NCBI RefSeq assembly: GCF_900142435.1
Contig: NZ_LT670846.1
Location: forward strand, 290,486-354,485
Source: Thermocrinis minervae
GTDB lineage: Bacteria; Aquificota; Aquificia; Aquificales; Aquificaceae
Length of the DNA: 64,000 nucleotides
Reading direction: 5' to 3'
Below, in pieces: positions 1 to 7,233 of the stretch. The notes under the pieces are model-generated. The model searched no databases. It was given only the letters and a program-made list of their open reading frames with translations, and was not told the DNA's origin. How positions within the stretch are numbered: the stretch's first letter is position 1; each line of letters starts with the position of its first letter. A program made the translations under genes and the position numbers.

Positions 1-1
1 C

Positions 2-559
2 AACTTCAAAGTCTCCATAAAGGGTTCCGATGTGCTTGAGAACATAAGGGCCAACGAGATGTTTGCCAAATACACTGATGTGCCACTTCACATAGGTATA
101 ACAGAAGCTGGCATGGGCCTTCAGGGTATAGTCAAGTCCTCTGTGGGTATAGGTATACTTCTTTACAAAGGTATAGGAGACACGGTAAGGGTATCTCTAA
201 CAGACGACCCAGTAGTGGAGGTGGAGACAGCTTATTACATACTATCATCCTTGGGTATAAGAAGGAGAGGACCAGAGATAGTGTCCTGTCCCACCTGTGG
301 TAGGATAGAGGTGGACCTTCCTAAGGTGGTATCTCAAGTAAAAGAGAAGTTAAAGGACGTGAAAACACCCCTTAAGATAGCCATAATGGGCTGTGTGGTG
401 AACGCCATAGGGGAGGCCAGAGAGGCAGACCTTGGACTTGCCTGTGGAAGGGGTTTTGCCTGGCTCTTTAAGAAGGGCAAGCCTATAAGGATGGTAAAGG
501 AAGAAGAGATGGCCCAAGCCCTTTTAGAGGAGATATACAAGGAGAACGGCCATGAGTGA
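2..559 (+). CDS. ispG: 4-hydroxy-3-methylbut-2-enyl diphosphate synthase, C-terminal part (cut by window edge)
   Basis: Penultimate enzyme of the methylerythritol phosphate isoprenoid pathway: it reductively opens the cyclic diphosphate MEcPP to HMBPP using a [4Fe-4S] cluster. The open frame runs in from the left edge, so the N-terminus is missing. The visible part carries the conserved core ending (ITEAGMGLQGIVKSSVGIG), then the cluster motif CPTCGR and the GCVVNAIGEA stretch with the third cluster cysteine, as in the bacterial family. It overlaps the next gene by 8 bp. IspD of the same pathway lies elsewhere in the window at 44909-45550. The family call is very secure. Confidence 0.97.
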   Translation, partial: NFKVSIKGSDVLENIRANEMFAKYTDVPLHIGITEAGMGLQGIVKSSVGIGILLYKGIGDTVRVSLTDDPVVEVETAYYILSSLGIRRRGPEIVSCPTCGRIEVDLPKVVSQVKEKLKDVKTPLKIAIMGCVVNAIGEAREADLGLACGRGFAWLFKKGKPIRMVKEEEMAQALLEEIYKENGHE

Positions 560-887
560 GCTGGAAAAGTATCAGAGGCTTATGCAAAAAGCTCAGCTTG
601 TAGAGGGTGCCACGCTTAATTTTGTCATGTTGGACCTGAAACCAAGGTGGATGAAGTGTAGGAGGACAAAGAGGGTAGTCTTTCAGTTTCACAAGCTGGG
701 ACAGGAAGAAGGAGTCACACACTGCGGTAAAAAACTTGAGGAGTATCAGATACTTCCCGAAAGACAGGAGAATCTAGTAATCACTCAGATAAACATGATG
801 CTAGGAGGCTTAGGCCTCTTGGTCTTCTTTGACCTATGTCCTGAGTGTTTTGGTAACATAAACAGGTGTACACCTTTGGAGGGTTAG
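552..887 (+). CDS. Uncharacterised 111-aa cysteine-containing protein
   Basis: I do not recognise a family. It starts with ATG inside the last codons of ispG (8-bp overlap), so the two are probably translationally coupled. The protein is soluble-looking and has cysteines near residues 36 and 58, a CPEC motif near 95-100 and a last cysteine near 106, which could bind metal. The middle is basic and contains a glycine/leucine-rich stretch (MMLGGLGLL). It ends convergently against moaA with a 4-bp overlap. A role linked to IspG, for example Fe-S handling, would be inference from position only. Confidence 0.75.
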   Translation: MSELEKYQRLMQKAQLVEGATLNFVMLDLKPRWMKCRRTKRVVFQFHKLGQEEGVTHCGKKLEEYQILPERQENLVITQINMMLGGLGLLVFFDLCPECFGNINRCTPLEG

Positions 888-1894
888 CCACCCACCTTGA
901 ACATCTCTATTTTTCTTGGAGATTTTCCCTCTTTTAAGAGGGTTAGTCTCTCTTCAGAGTACCTGTCTTTCCTCGATAACCACACGCTCCTTACAAACTC
1001 CCTTATATCTTCGTCGCTGGCTCCAGATCTTATGAGCCTTTTAACGTCGTAGCCGTCCTGAGCAAAAAGGCACGTAAGCACCTTACCATCTGCTGTAAGC
1101 CTTAGCCTGTTGCAGTCGCCGCAGAAAGGCTCAGTCACGGAGGCTATTATGCCAAACTCAAGGCCATCGTCCTTGTACCTGTACCTCTGGGCAGTCTCCC
1201 CTCTGTAGCCTCTCCCTATAGGTTCTACCTCAAACTCCTTCTGTATTATGCTCAGTATCTCTTTGGCACTTACAACCTTGTCCAGGCTCCATCCGTTCAG
1301 AGTGCCTACATCCATAAACTCGATGAACCTTACGGTAAGACCCATACCTTTGAAGAACTTGGCTATGTCCAAGATCTCAGAATCGTTTACTCCCTTGACC
1401 ACGCACACGTTTACCTTCACAGGCACAAGGCCTACCTTGATGGCTTCCTCTATGCCCATCAGTATGGTCTTCACCTTTACATCCCTTCCTACCATCCTAG
1501 ACAGGACATCATCCCTAAGGGATGGTAAGCTCACAGTTACTCTCTTTAAACCTGCTTCCTTAAGAGCTTTTGCTTTTTCTTTGAGTAAAAAGCCGTTGGT
1601 GGTCAGGCTTATATCTACGTCAAACTCGGAGATAAGCCTTATGAGGTTCTCAAGGTGTTTCCTCACTAAGGGTTCTCCGCCAGTTATCCTTATCTTCTTT
1701 ATCCCCAAGGGTAATACAGCCTTTACGAACCTGGCTATCTCCTCAAAGGTAAGGATCTCTTCCTTTGGAAAAAAGGAGTAATCTCCGTCTGCTGGCATGC
1801 AGAAAAAGCATCTAAAGTTACACCTGTCTGTGACGGATATGCGCAGGTCCCTTAGCTCTCTACCCAGAAGATCCTTTACGCTCCCAGTACCCAT
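884..1894 (-). CDS. moaA: GTP 3',8-cyclase MoaA (molybdenum cofactor biosynthesis)
   Basis: Radical SAM enzyme for the first step of molybdopterin synthesis, converting GTP to 3',8-cyclo-GTP before MoaC makes cPMP. The N-terminal SAM-cluster motif CNFRCFFC covers Cys25, Cys29 and Cys32. ITGGEP follows, and the C-terminal second-cluster region reads [19 protein letters not shown]. The C-terminus ends in Gly-Gly, typical of MoaA. At 336 aa the length is normal. It is downstream of moaE and overlaps it by 19 bp, so the two are co-transcribed. moaC, moaD and moeA are not in the window. Confidence 0.97.
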   Translation of the reverse strand: MGTGSVKDLLGRELRDLRISVTDRCNFRCFFCMPADGDYSFFPKEEILTFEEIARFVKAVLPLGIKKIRITGGEPLVRKHLENLIRLISEFDVDISLTTNGFLLKEKAKALKEAGLKRVTVSLPSLRDDVLSRMVGRDVKVKTILMGIEEAIKVGLVPVKVNVCVVKGVNDSEILDIAKFFKGMGLTVRFIEFMDVGTLNGWSLDKVVSAKEILSIIQKEFEVEPIGRGYRGETAQRYRYKDDGLEFGIIASVTEPFCGDCNRLRLTADGKVLTCLFAQDGYDVKRLIRSGASDEDIREFVRSVWLSRKDRYSEERLTLLKEGKSPRKIEMFKVGG

Positions 1895-2298
1895 TCACCC
1901 TTTCCATCCTTGAACACTTCCTTCTTCCATATGGGTGCCCTCTTTTTTACCTCATCCACCGCGTACCTGCAGGCTTTAAAGGTCTCTTCCCTGTGACCGC
2001 CAAAGACTACCACCATGAAGGATGGCTCCCCCACCTTCACTACACCAAGCCTGTGGTGTATAAACACCTCTTTAACTCCAAACTGTGATATAGCTTCCTC
2101 CCTTATCTGCTCCATAACTTTTATGGCCATCTCGGGAAAGGCTTCGTAATGGAGCTCTACAACGTCTCCGTCCTCAGGCGCTGCCCTAGCTATACCTAGG
2201 AAGCTAACGCTGGCACCACAATCAGGAGGAACTTGATACTCAGAGAAAACCTTCTCTATGCCGAACCATTCTATGCCTATGTATACCTTAGGTACCAT
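1876..2298 (-). CDS. moaE: Molybdopterin synthase catalytic subunit MoaE
   Basis: Large subunit of molybdopterin synthase, which transfers sulfur from MoaD thiocarboxylate to cPMP. Family features visible are the early [11 protein letters not shown] segment, [10 protein letters not shown], the [12 protein letters not shown] region and the lysine-rich catalytic segment [10 protein letters not shown] near residue 120. The length of 140 aa fits. The ATG is preceded by GGAG at about 6 nt. It is the first gene of a moaE-moaA pair, 16 bp downstream of argH. MoaD is not encoded nearby, so it must lie elsewhere if the pathway is complete. Confidence 0.95.
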   Translation of the reverse strand: MVPKVYIGIEWFGIEKVFSEYQVPPDCGASVSFLGIARAAPEDGDVVELHYEAFPEMAIKVMEQIREEAISQFGVKEVFIHHRLGVVKVGEPSFMVVVFGGHREETFKACRYAVDEVKKRAPIWKKEVFKDGKGEWVLGA

Positions 2299-2313
2299 GT
2301 CTCCGGTTTAAAT

Positions 2314-3687
2314 TTAAAGTCCTTCTTCTCTTATTGCAATTTCTACCTGCTTCTGTACCTGCTCCTTTGATGTGCCTCCGTAGGTGTTCCTCCTGTCGGC
2401 CGATACCCTTGGATCTAGAAGCTTTAGCGCATCCTCCTCGTAAAGGGAGGAAAAGCTCTTTAGCTCTTCCAAGGTTAACTCCTCTGGTTTTTTACCTTCC
2501 TTGAGGAGGTAAGATGTTATCTTACCGGCTACAGAGTGGGCCTCTCTGAAGGGAAGGCCCTTCTGCACGAGGTAGTTAGCAAGGTCTGTCATAAGGCTAA
2601 AGCCTCCAGCTTGCTGTTGCATCCTGTCTGCTTTTATGGTAAGTCCATCGAGCACTAGGGTCATAGCCTTTATGCAGGCCTTTATCGTGTCCAAGCTGTC
2701 AAACAGGGGCTCTTTGTCCTCCTGGAGGTCCCTGTTGTAGGCCATAGGAAGTCCTTTGAGAGTGGTAAGTAAGGACATGAGGTTACCGTAGAGCCTTCCC
2801 GTCTTACCTCTGATAAGTTCAAGCACGTCTGGGTTTTTCTTCTGGGGCATGATGGAGCTGCCTGTACACAACCTGTCTGGAAGTTCTACGAAACCGAACT
2901 CTTCGGAGGACCATAGGATTAGATCCTCGGCTAGCCTTGAAAGATGCATGCCTGTGCTGGCGCATGCGTAAAGGACATCCAGGATATAGTCTCTATCGGC
3001 GGTTGCCTGTATGGAGTTTCTCAGAACTCTGTTAAAACCAAGCTCATGAGCTGTGAAGAACCTGTCCAAGGGGAAATCCACCCCAGCCACCGCACCGCTA
3101 CCCAAAGGTGACCTGTCTGCCATCTTGTAAGCAAGCATAAACCTCTCCTCGTCACATAGGAACATCTCCCTGTATGCAAGGAAGTAGTGGGCAAGCCTTA
3201 TGGGCTGGGCCTTCTGCAGGTGTGTGTAAGAAGGGACGATTACATCCACGGTGTTCTGTGCAAGCTTTACAAGTGCTTTCCTTAGCCCTTTAAGGAGCTC
3301 CAGTATCTCCAAGATCTGTCCCTTTATGTGCAGTCTTTCGTCCGTGGCCACCTGGTCGTTACGAGATCTACCTGTATGCAGCTTCTTCCCCACTTGCCCT
3401 ATCCTTTCGGCCAGGGCAAACTCTATGTTCATGTGTACGTCTTCTAAAGACTCCTTGAATTCAAAGCCCCCCTTTTCTATCTCCTCTGCTATCTTGTTTA
3501 GTCCTTCAACTATGGCTTTTGCTTCATCCTGTGTAAGCACACCGGCCTTCTGAAGGGTCTTTACATGGGCTATGCTCTGTCGTATATCCTCAAGGGCCAG
3601 CCTTCTGTCAAAGCTTACTGACTGGGTGAACCTCTCTACAAACTCATCAGTCTTTTCTGAAAACCTTCCTTCCCAAGGCTTTTCCAT
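2314..3687 (-). CDS. argH: Argininosuccinate lyase
   Basis: Last enzyme of arginine synthesis, cleaving argininosuccinate to arginine and fumarate. The 457-aa length is normal. It carries the superfamily signature GSSIMPQKKNPD, the N-terminal MEKPWEGRFSEKTDEFVERF region and LHTGRSRNDQV, which are diagnostic of ArgH rather than fumarase or aspartase. Its start codon sits just beyond the stop of the nrdD remnant. A TATAAA box 8 nt before the ATG lies inside that remnant, so the gene may be transcribed without a leader. It is followed by moaE after 15 bp. Confidence 0.97.
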   Translation of the reverse strand: MEKPWEGRFSEKTDEFVERFTQSVSFDRRLALEDIRQSIAHVKTLQKAGVLTQDEAKAIVEGLNKIAEEIEKGGFEFKESLEDVHMNIEFALAERIGQVGKKLHTGRSRNDQVATDERLHIKGQILEILELLKGLRKALVKLAQNTVDVIVPSYTHLQKAQPIRLAHYFLAYREMFLCDEERFMLAYKMADRSPLGSGAVAGVDFPLDRFFTAHELGFNRVLRNSIQATADRDYILDVLYACASTGMHLSRLAEDLILWSSEEFGFVELPDRLCTGSSIMPQKKNPDVLELIRGKTGRLYGNLMSLLTTLKGLPMAYNRDLQEDKEPLFDSLDTIKACIKAMTLVLDGLTIKADRMQQQAGGFSLMTDLANYLVQKGLPFREAHSVAGKITSYLLKEGKKPEELTLEELKSFSSLYEEDALKLLDPRVSADRRNTYGGTSKEQVQKQVEIAIREEGL

Positions 3688-3689
3688 GA

Positions 3690-3953
3690 TTAAATTTTAT
3701 ACTCAAGCCTTTGTCTAAACTCTTCCTGCTTGCCTCTGTTCCACCTTTGTACTGGTCTGTAGTAACCTACCACCCTTGAGTAGACCTCTGTAGGCTTCCC
3801 ACAGTGGGGACATGTGAAGTGTTCTCCTTTTATGTAGCCATGGTCCTCGCAGACGGAGAAGGTGGGCGTTACGGTTATGTAAGGCACCGGATAGTTCTCA
3901 AAGACGAACTTTATAAACTTGGCTGTCAGGTACAATACTTTCCACGCATTCAA
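3690..3953 (-). pseudogene. Remnant of anaerobic ribonucleoside-triphosphate reductase (NrdD), C-terminal end only
   Basis: The open frame of 87 codons matches only the C-terminal end of class III ribonucleotide reductase. It has the segment around PYITVTPTFSVCEDHGYI, the zinc-site pair CPHCGKP, and the typical ending with VVGYYRPVQRWNRGKQEEF. An intact NrdD is several hundred residues longer, with the glycyl-radical site near this end. Everything upstream is missing, and the frame runs back into the NirJ-like remnant. It is therefore a deletion product rather than a gene, although the ATG-like start could still be translated. No nrdG activase is in the window. Confidence 0.85.
3696..3701 (-). 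promoter_or_regulatory. Possible -10 box of argH (leaderless type)
   Basis: TATAAA on the minus strand, separated from the argH ATG by 8 nt and with no Shine-Dalgarno sequence between. The same geometry recurs at several other genes in this window. The box overlaps the last codons of the nrdD remnant. No clear -35 was seen. Confidence 0.4.
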
Positions 3954-4440
3954 AGGCCTTTTCTAGAGAGGAAAGTTTTTCTCTTCCGGCGTACACGAGG
4001 TGAGATACGTAGACCTTTGGTCAAAGATGAAGGGTAAAGAACTCTTGGTGCCCTCAGAGAGGGTAAACCTCAAACCGACCCTTATACCCTCCGAAAGACA
4101 CAGCCTTATAGAGTCTAACGATTCTTTAAAGGAGCTCTTCCTAACTCTAAAGAGGTCATGTACCTCTTGAGTTCCGTCTACGCTTATTCCCATTATAAAC
4201 TCCCTTACCAGAAGGCCGTTGATGAAAAGGTTAGTGTGTATTCCTTCAGTCTTTAATGCCTTTGCTACGGAAAAGATGTCTTCCCTGAGTAAGGGTTCAC
4301 CACCAGAGAGTATGACAAACCTAACTCCTGCGAGCTTCAGTTGTTGGATAAGCTCTAGAGCTTCCTGCAAGCTTATATCTTCACATGAGGTCAGCTTTGC
4401 TGAAGAGTAAGGACAACACTTCCAAAGGGTTTTGGCTTTA
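3954..4440 (-). pseudogene. Decayed radical SAM protein of the NirJ type (heme d1 biosynthesis)
   Basis: The largest open piece (3963-4370) reads as the core of a NirJ/AhbC-type radical SAM protein: SLQEALELIQQL, VILSGGEPLLREDIF, ISVDGTQEVHD and LCLSEGIRVGLRFTLSEGT. Upstream, the SAM-cluster motif is reduced to KCCPYSSAKL, so the CxxxCxxC triad is lost. Near the end, shifting frame recovers VYVSHLVYAGRE, a stretch typical of NirJ, so there is a frameshift after FIFDQ. An internal deletion is also visible at LLVREFIMGIS. The C-terminal half with the auxiliary cluster is absent and is replaced by the nrdD fragment. Confidence 0.8.
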
Positions 4441-4475
4441 CCCCTACTAATGTCTCCCTTATGTACTAGGTTATC

Positions 4476-4757
4476 CTAATCATTCCCAAGTTCCACAACC
4501 ACCTGGCATATTCCCTCACCGTTCGCGTTACACTTGCTCTCATAAGCCTTGACCCTTTTGTTTAGGTGAGTTTCCAAGAGACCAGCTACGAAACCCACCT
4601 CAAAGTGACAGATCCTCTTACCTATCTCTCATGGTTTAACTTAGCTCCAAGATCTTTCCCAAGCTGTCTTCCTGCGTTCTGTGTAAAGTCTAAAGGCTCT
4701 GAATACAAGCACGGGGACTTCCTCCCCCAGCTGGGGCCTACGTATCTTAGAAAGCAT
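4476..4757 (-). pseudogene. Frameshifted V4R (4-vinyl reductase) domain protein
   Basis: Three short frames read consecutively as one small V4R-domain protein. Frame one begins MLSKIRRPQLGEEVPVLVFR. Frame two gives AGRQLGKDLGAKLNHE. Frame three gives IGKRICHFEVGFVAGLLE and then VKAYESKCNANGEGICQVVV, which matches the conserved Cys-rich ligand-binding end of V4R domains (C...G..aG.......E..C.a.G...C). At least two frameshifts are needed, so the gene is dead. It lies between the cytochrome and NirJ-like remnants in the same direction, 1 bp after the cytochrome stop, as in an operon. Confidence 0.75.
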
Positions 4758-4758
4758 C

Positions 4759-4964
4759 TCAGCGTTTATCATCCTTGAGAACCTCCATAAACTTCATAAG
4801 AGCATAAAGTTCCTCCTAAGTTAGCTTCATCCTTGGCATGGAATTCCTTATTATAGGTTCCCTGTTCTTTGCCACCCATTTTAGCGGTGGTCCGAAGGCA
4901 TCCTCCGTTATGTGGTGACAGCCCCAACATCTTTCCATAAAGACCTGATAGCCAAGGAGGGGGT
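4759..4964 (-). pseudogene. Remnant of a small c-type cytochrome
   Basis: Read in the right frame this stretch gives a haem-attachment site, YQVFMERCWGCHH. It is followed by AFGPPLKWVAKNREPIIRNS, a methionine-ligand region (MPRMKLT) and the helix EELYALMKFMEVLK, the usual layout of a class I cytochrome c of about 80-100 residues. A TAG stop at 4816-4818 interrupts it just after MKLT. There is no signal peptide or start; upstream it runs into the end of the Rrf2 gene. NirC- or NirM-like identity is inferred from the neighbouring heme d1 gene remnants. Confidence 0.75.
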
Positions 4965-5405
4965 TTATAGTGATAAGGTAGCATTCTTTCTGTGCTTCTC
5001 TTCTACCTGTGCAAGCTCCGCTATGGTCGTTGTACTCAAGTACTTCATTATCTCATTCCTCAGATGAGTCCACTTGTCGTGCACCGCGCACGGGAACGTT
5101 TCCCACTCCTCACACCTCCCGGGTCTTAATGCGCAGTAGTCTAACTTATACTCTTCGTCAAGAAACCTTATGACATCCAGTATGGTTATGTTCTGCGGAT
5201 CTACAGCTAAGGTAAAACCACCAGTGGGTCCCCTGAAAGACTTGAGCACACGCTCTCTGGCCAGCTTATGGAATATCTTAGACAGAAAGGGCTTTGGGAT
5301 CCTCTGAGCCTCTGCTACCTCCTCCACCTTCACGAGCCTATCCTTGTTGAGCGCCAAATACGACAAGGCCAGCAGTGCATACTTAACAGTTTCTGAGTAA
5401 ATCAT
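4965..5405 (-). CDS. Rrf2-family transcriptional regulator, probably Fe-S (NsrR/IscR-like)
   Basis: Winged-helix regulator of 146 aa. The N-terminus (YALLALSYLALN...EVAEAQRIPKPFLSKIFHKLA) and the wing (KSFRGPTGGFTLA) are typical of Rrf2. Three cysteines at 91, 98 and 106 lie in the position used by NsrR and IscR to bind an Fe-S cluster, which suggests a nitric oxide or redox sensor. It is intact although both neighbours are broken. It is divergent from the siroheme decarboxylase remnant, with 36 bp between starts, so it probably once controlled that locus. Its present targets are unknown. Confidence 0.88.
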   Translation of the reverse strand: MIYSETVKYALLALSYLALNKDRLVKVEEVAEAQRIPKPFLSKIFHKLARERVLKSFRGPTGGFTLAVDPQNITILDVIRFLDEEYKLDYCALRPGRCEEWETFPCAVHDKWTHLRNEIMKYLSTTTIAELAQVEEKHRKNATLSL

Positions 5406-5441
5406 AGTCTTATATTACACCCATAATCGGAGGAAAAGGTT

Positions 5442-5921
5442 ATGATTGATATCATCTTAAAAGCTTTACAGGAACTTGTGCCTCTAGTGGAAAAACCTTT
5501 CCTATCCGTGGCCCCTAGGGTGGGACTTTCGGAGGAGGAGCTCTTTAGATATCTCTTCAAGGAGGATTTTAAGAAGGGTGTGTGCTATCCTCAACCATAG
5601 GAAGGCAGGCTTTGCAGCCAACGGTATGGTGGTGTGGAAGGTACCTGAGGAAAGAGTTCAGGAGGTAGGGAATTACCTAGCGGGCTTTAAGGGAGTCTCT
5701 CATTGCTATGAGAGGACAACCACGGATAGCTGGCACTACAACCTCTTCTCTATGGTGCATGGGAGAGAAGCTCATGAAGTTCAAACCTTTGCGGAAAGAG
5801 TTTCGAAGGAGTTAGGTATAGATGATTATCGTATACTTTTCTCTACCAGGGAGTTCAAAAAAAGCGTGTAGAATATTTCTCCGAGGAGTTCTACAGATGG
5901 TATGAGGGACTTGCCTACTGA
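5442..5921 (+). pseudogene. Siroheme decarboxylase (NirD/L/G/H, AhbA/B family) with two frameshifts
   Basis: Three frames reconstruct one protein. The first starts at the ATG at 5442 after GGAGG and gives ALQELVPLVEKPF and VGLSEEELFRYL, the HTH part. The second, from about 5577, gives AILNHRKAGFAANGMVVWKV, VSHCYERTTTDSWHYNLFSM and the typical end IDDYRILFSTREF. The third, after a run of seven A at 5857-5863, gives KRVEYFSEEFYRWYEGL and stops at 5921. Family members decarboxylate siroheme on the way to heme d1 or haem. Two independent shifts and the decayed neighbours argue for a pseudogene rather than programmed frameshifting. Its end overlaps the start of engB. Confidence 0.85.
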
Positions 5922-6414
5922 TCTGCCTCACGTGGTGTTTGTGGGAAGGTCTAACGTAGGTAAGTCTTCTCTCATAAACATGATATTTGGCCGTAATGTG
6001 GCCAGGGTTAGCAAAGAGCCAGGAAGGACGAGGAACATATACCTATACCCTTTTGAAGAAAAGATCTACGTAGTGGATGTTCCAGGGTACGGTTACGCCA
6101 AAGTATCCAGAAGCATGCTTCAAGAGTGGAAGAAGATGATGGAAGAATACTTTAAGAGGTACAAGGAAATCATAAAGATAGTCTTTGTTCTTGTGGATTG
6201 TGTTGTGGGTCTTACAGAGCTTGACCTTCAGATGTTAGAGTACCTAAATCATATGGGTATCAAAAGGATGATAATACTTACCAAATGCGACAAAGCATCC
6301 CAAAAAGAGCTATCAAGAGTAAAATTTGAGCTTCAAAGAATAGGCGTAGAGTATGTAGTCACTTCTGCAAAAGAAGGTATAGGAAAAAAGGAGATAATAA
6401 AACTTATGCTATGA
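5902..6414 (+). CDS. engB: Ribosome-biogenesis GTPase EngB/YsxC
   Basis: Small TrmE-Era-like GTPase acting in assembly of the large ribosomal subunit. It has the P-loop GRSNVGKSS, the switch region around EPGRTRNIYLYP, the G3 motif DVPGYGYAK, the G4 motif TKCDK and the G5 TSAKEG. At 170 aa it is slightly short: most family members have about 20 more residues before the DLPTDLP segment. An in-frame stop lies 27 nt upstream, so the ATG at 5902 is the only credible start. The start lies inside the tail of the siroheme decarboxylase remnant. It overlaps lipA by 4 bp (ATGA). Confidence 0.93.
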   Translation: MRDLPTDLPHVVFVGRSNVGKSSLINMIFGRNVARVSKEPGRTRNIYLYPFEEKIYVVDVPGYGYAKVSRSMLQEWKKMMEEYFKRYKEIIKIVFVLVDCVVGLTELDLQMLEYLNHMGIKRMIILTKCDKASQKELSRVKFELQRIGVEYVVTSAKEGIGKKEIIKLML

Positions 6415-7226
6415 AACCAAAGGTTAAGGCACCTTCTTCGGAGATTACAGGACATGTGATAAACATACTGAAGAAATATTCTCTAAACACCGTCTGCGAA
6501 GAGTCCTTATGTCCTAATATCTCTGAGTGCTTCTCGATGGGTCATGCCACCTTTCTAATACTGGGGAAGGTATGTACTAGGGCGTGTAAGTTCTGTCATG
6601 TGGCAACAGGAAGACCGTACCCACCCGACCCTTCAGAACCCTACAGATTATTCCTGGCCGTGAAGGAACTCGGGCTAGAGTATGTGGTTATAACCTCTGT
6701 GGACAGGGATGATCTTCAAGACTACGGAGCTTCGCACTTTAAGAGGTGTGTGGACTTTCTGAAAAGCAGGCTTGAAGTCTATGTGGAGGTCTTAACGCCA
6801 GACTTTATGGGGGATGTGAATGCCCTTCACACGGTGGCAAGCTCTAGAGCAGACATACTTTCCCATAACATAGAGACGGTAAGGAGGCTACACAGGCTTA
6901 TAAGACCTAAGGGGGATTACGACAGAAGCCTTGAAGTCCTTAGGTTTTACTCTACCTATGGAAAGCCTGTGAAGTCTGCCATCATGCTTGGGCTCGGTGA
7001 GACGAGGGATGACCTACTTTGGACCTTTGAAGACCTAAGGAAGGTAGGCGTTGAACATCTCGTTATAGGACAGTACCTTAGACCTTCTTACAAGCAGATG
7101 CCAGTAGTAAAACATTACATGCTTGAAGAGTTCAAAGAGATAGAAGAGTGTGCCAGGTCCTTCGGCTTTAAGGAAATCTTTGCGCATCCTCTTGCCAGAT
7201 CTTCCTATGTGAGGGGTTTAAAATAA
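6411..7226 (+). CDS. lipA: Lipoyl synthase
   Basis: Radical SAM enzyme that inserts two sulfur atoms into octanoyl groups on lipoyl domains. Both cluster motifs are present: the auxiliary C-x4-C-x5-C (Cys29, Cys34, Cys40 in CEESLCPNISEC) and the SAM cluster CTRACKFC (Cys55, Cys59, Cys62). The C-terminal RSSY serine that ligates the auxiliary cluster is also present (ARSSYVRG). The 271-aa length is near the family norm, with a short N-terminus. The start overlaps engB by 4 bp. LipB was not found in the window. Confidence 0.96.
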   Translation: MKPKVKAPSSEITGHVINILKKYSLNTVCEESLCPNISECFSMGHATFLILGKVCTRACKFCHVATGRPYPPDPSEPYRLFLAVKELGLEYVVITSVDRDDLQDYGASHFKRCVDFLKSRLEVYVEVLTPDFMGDVNALHTVASSRADILSHNIETVRRLHRLIRPKGDYDRSLEVLRFYSTYGKPVKSAIMLGLGETRDDLLWTFEDLRKVGVEHLVIGQYLRPSYKQMPVVKHYMLEEFKEIEECARSFGFKEIFAHPLARSSYVRGLK

Positions 7227-7233
7227 AATCTCC

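Noticed and set aside
1248-1781. Long open frame antisense to moaA (177 codons)
   Set aside because: It mirrors moaA codons, has no ribosome site and no recognisable motifs; moaA on the other strand is certain.
4566-4778. Plus-strand open frame of 70 codons in the decayed region
   Set aside because: It is antisense to the V4R remnant, whose motifs are clear on the minus strand.
5571-5863. Programmed frameshifting in the siroheme decarboxylase gene (AAGGGTG site and seven-A run)
   Set aside because: Two separate shifts would be needed in one short gene, no supporting pseudoknot or internal ribosome site was seen, and all neighbours are broken. Decay is simpler.
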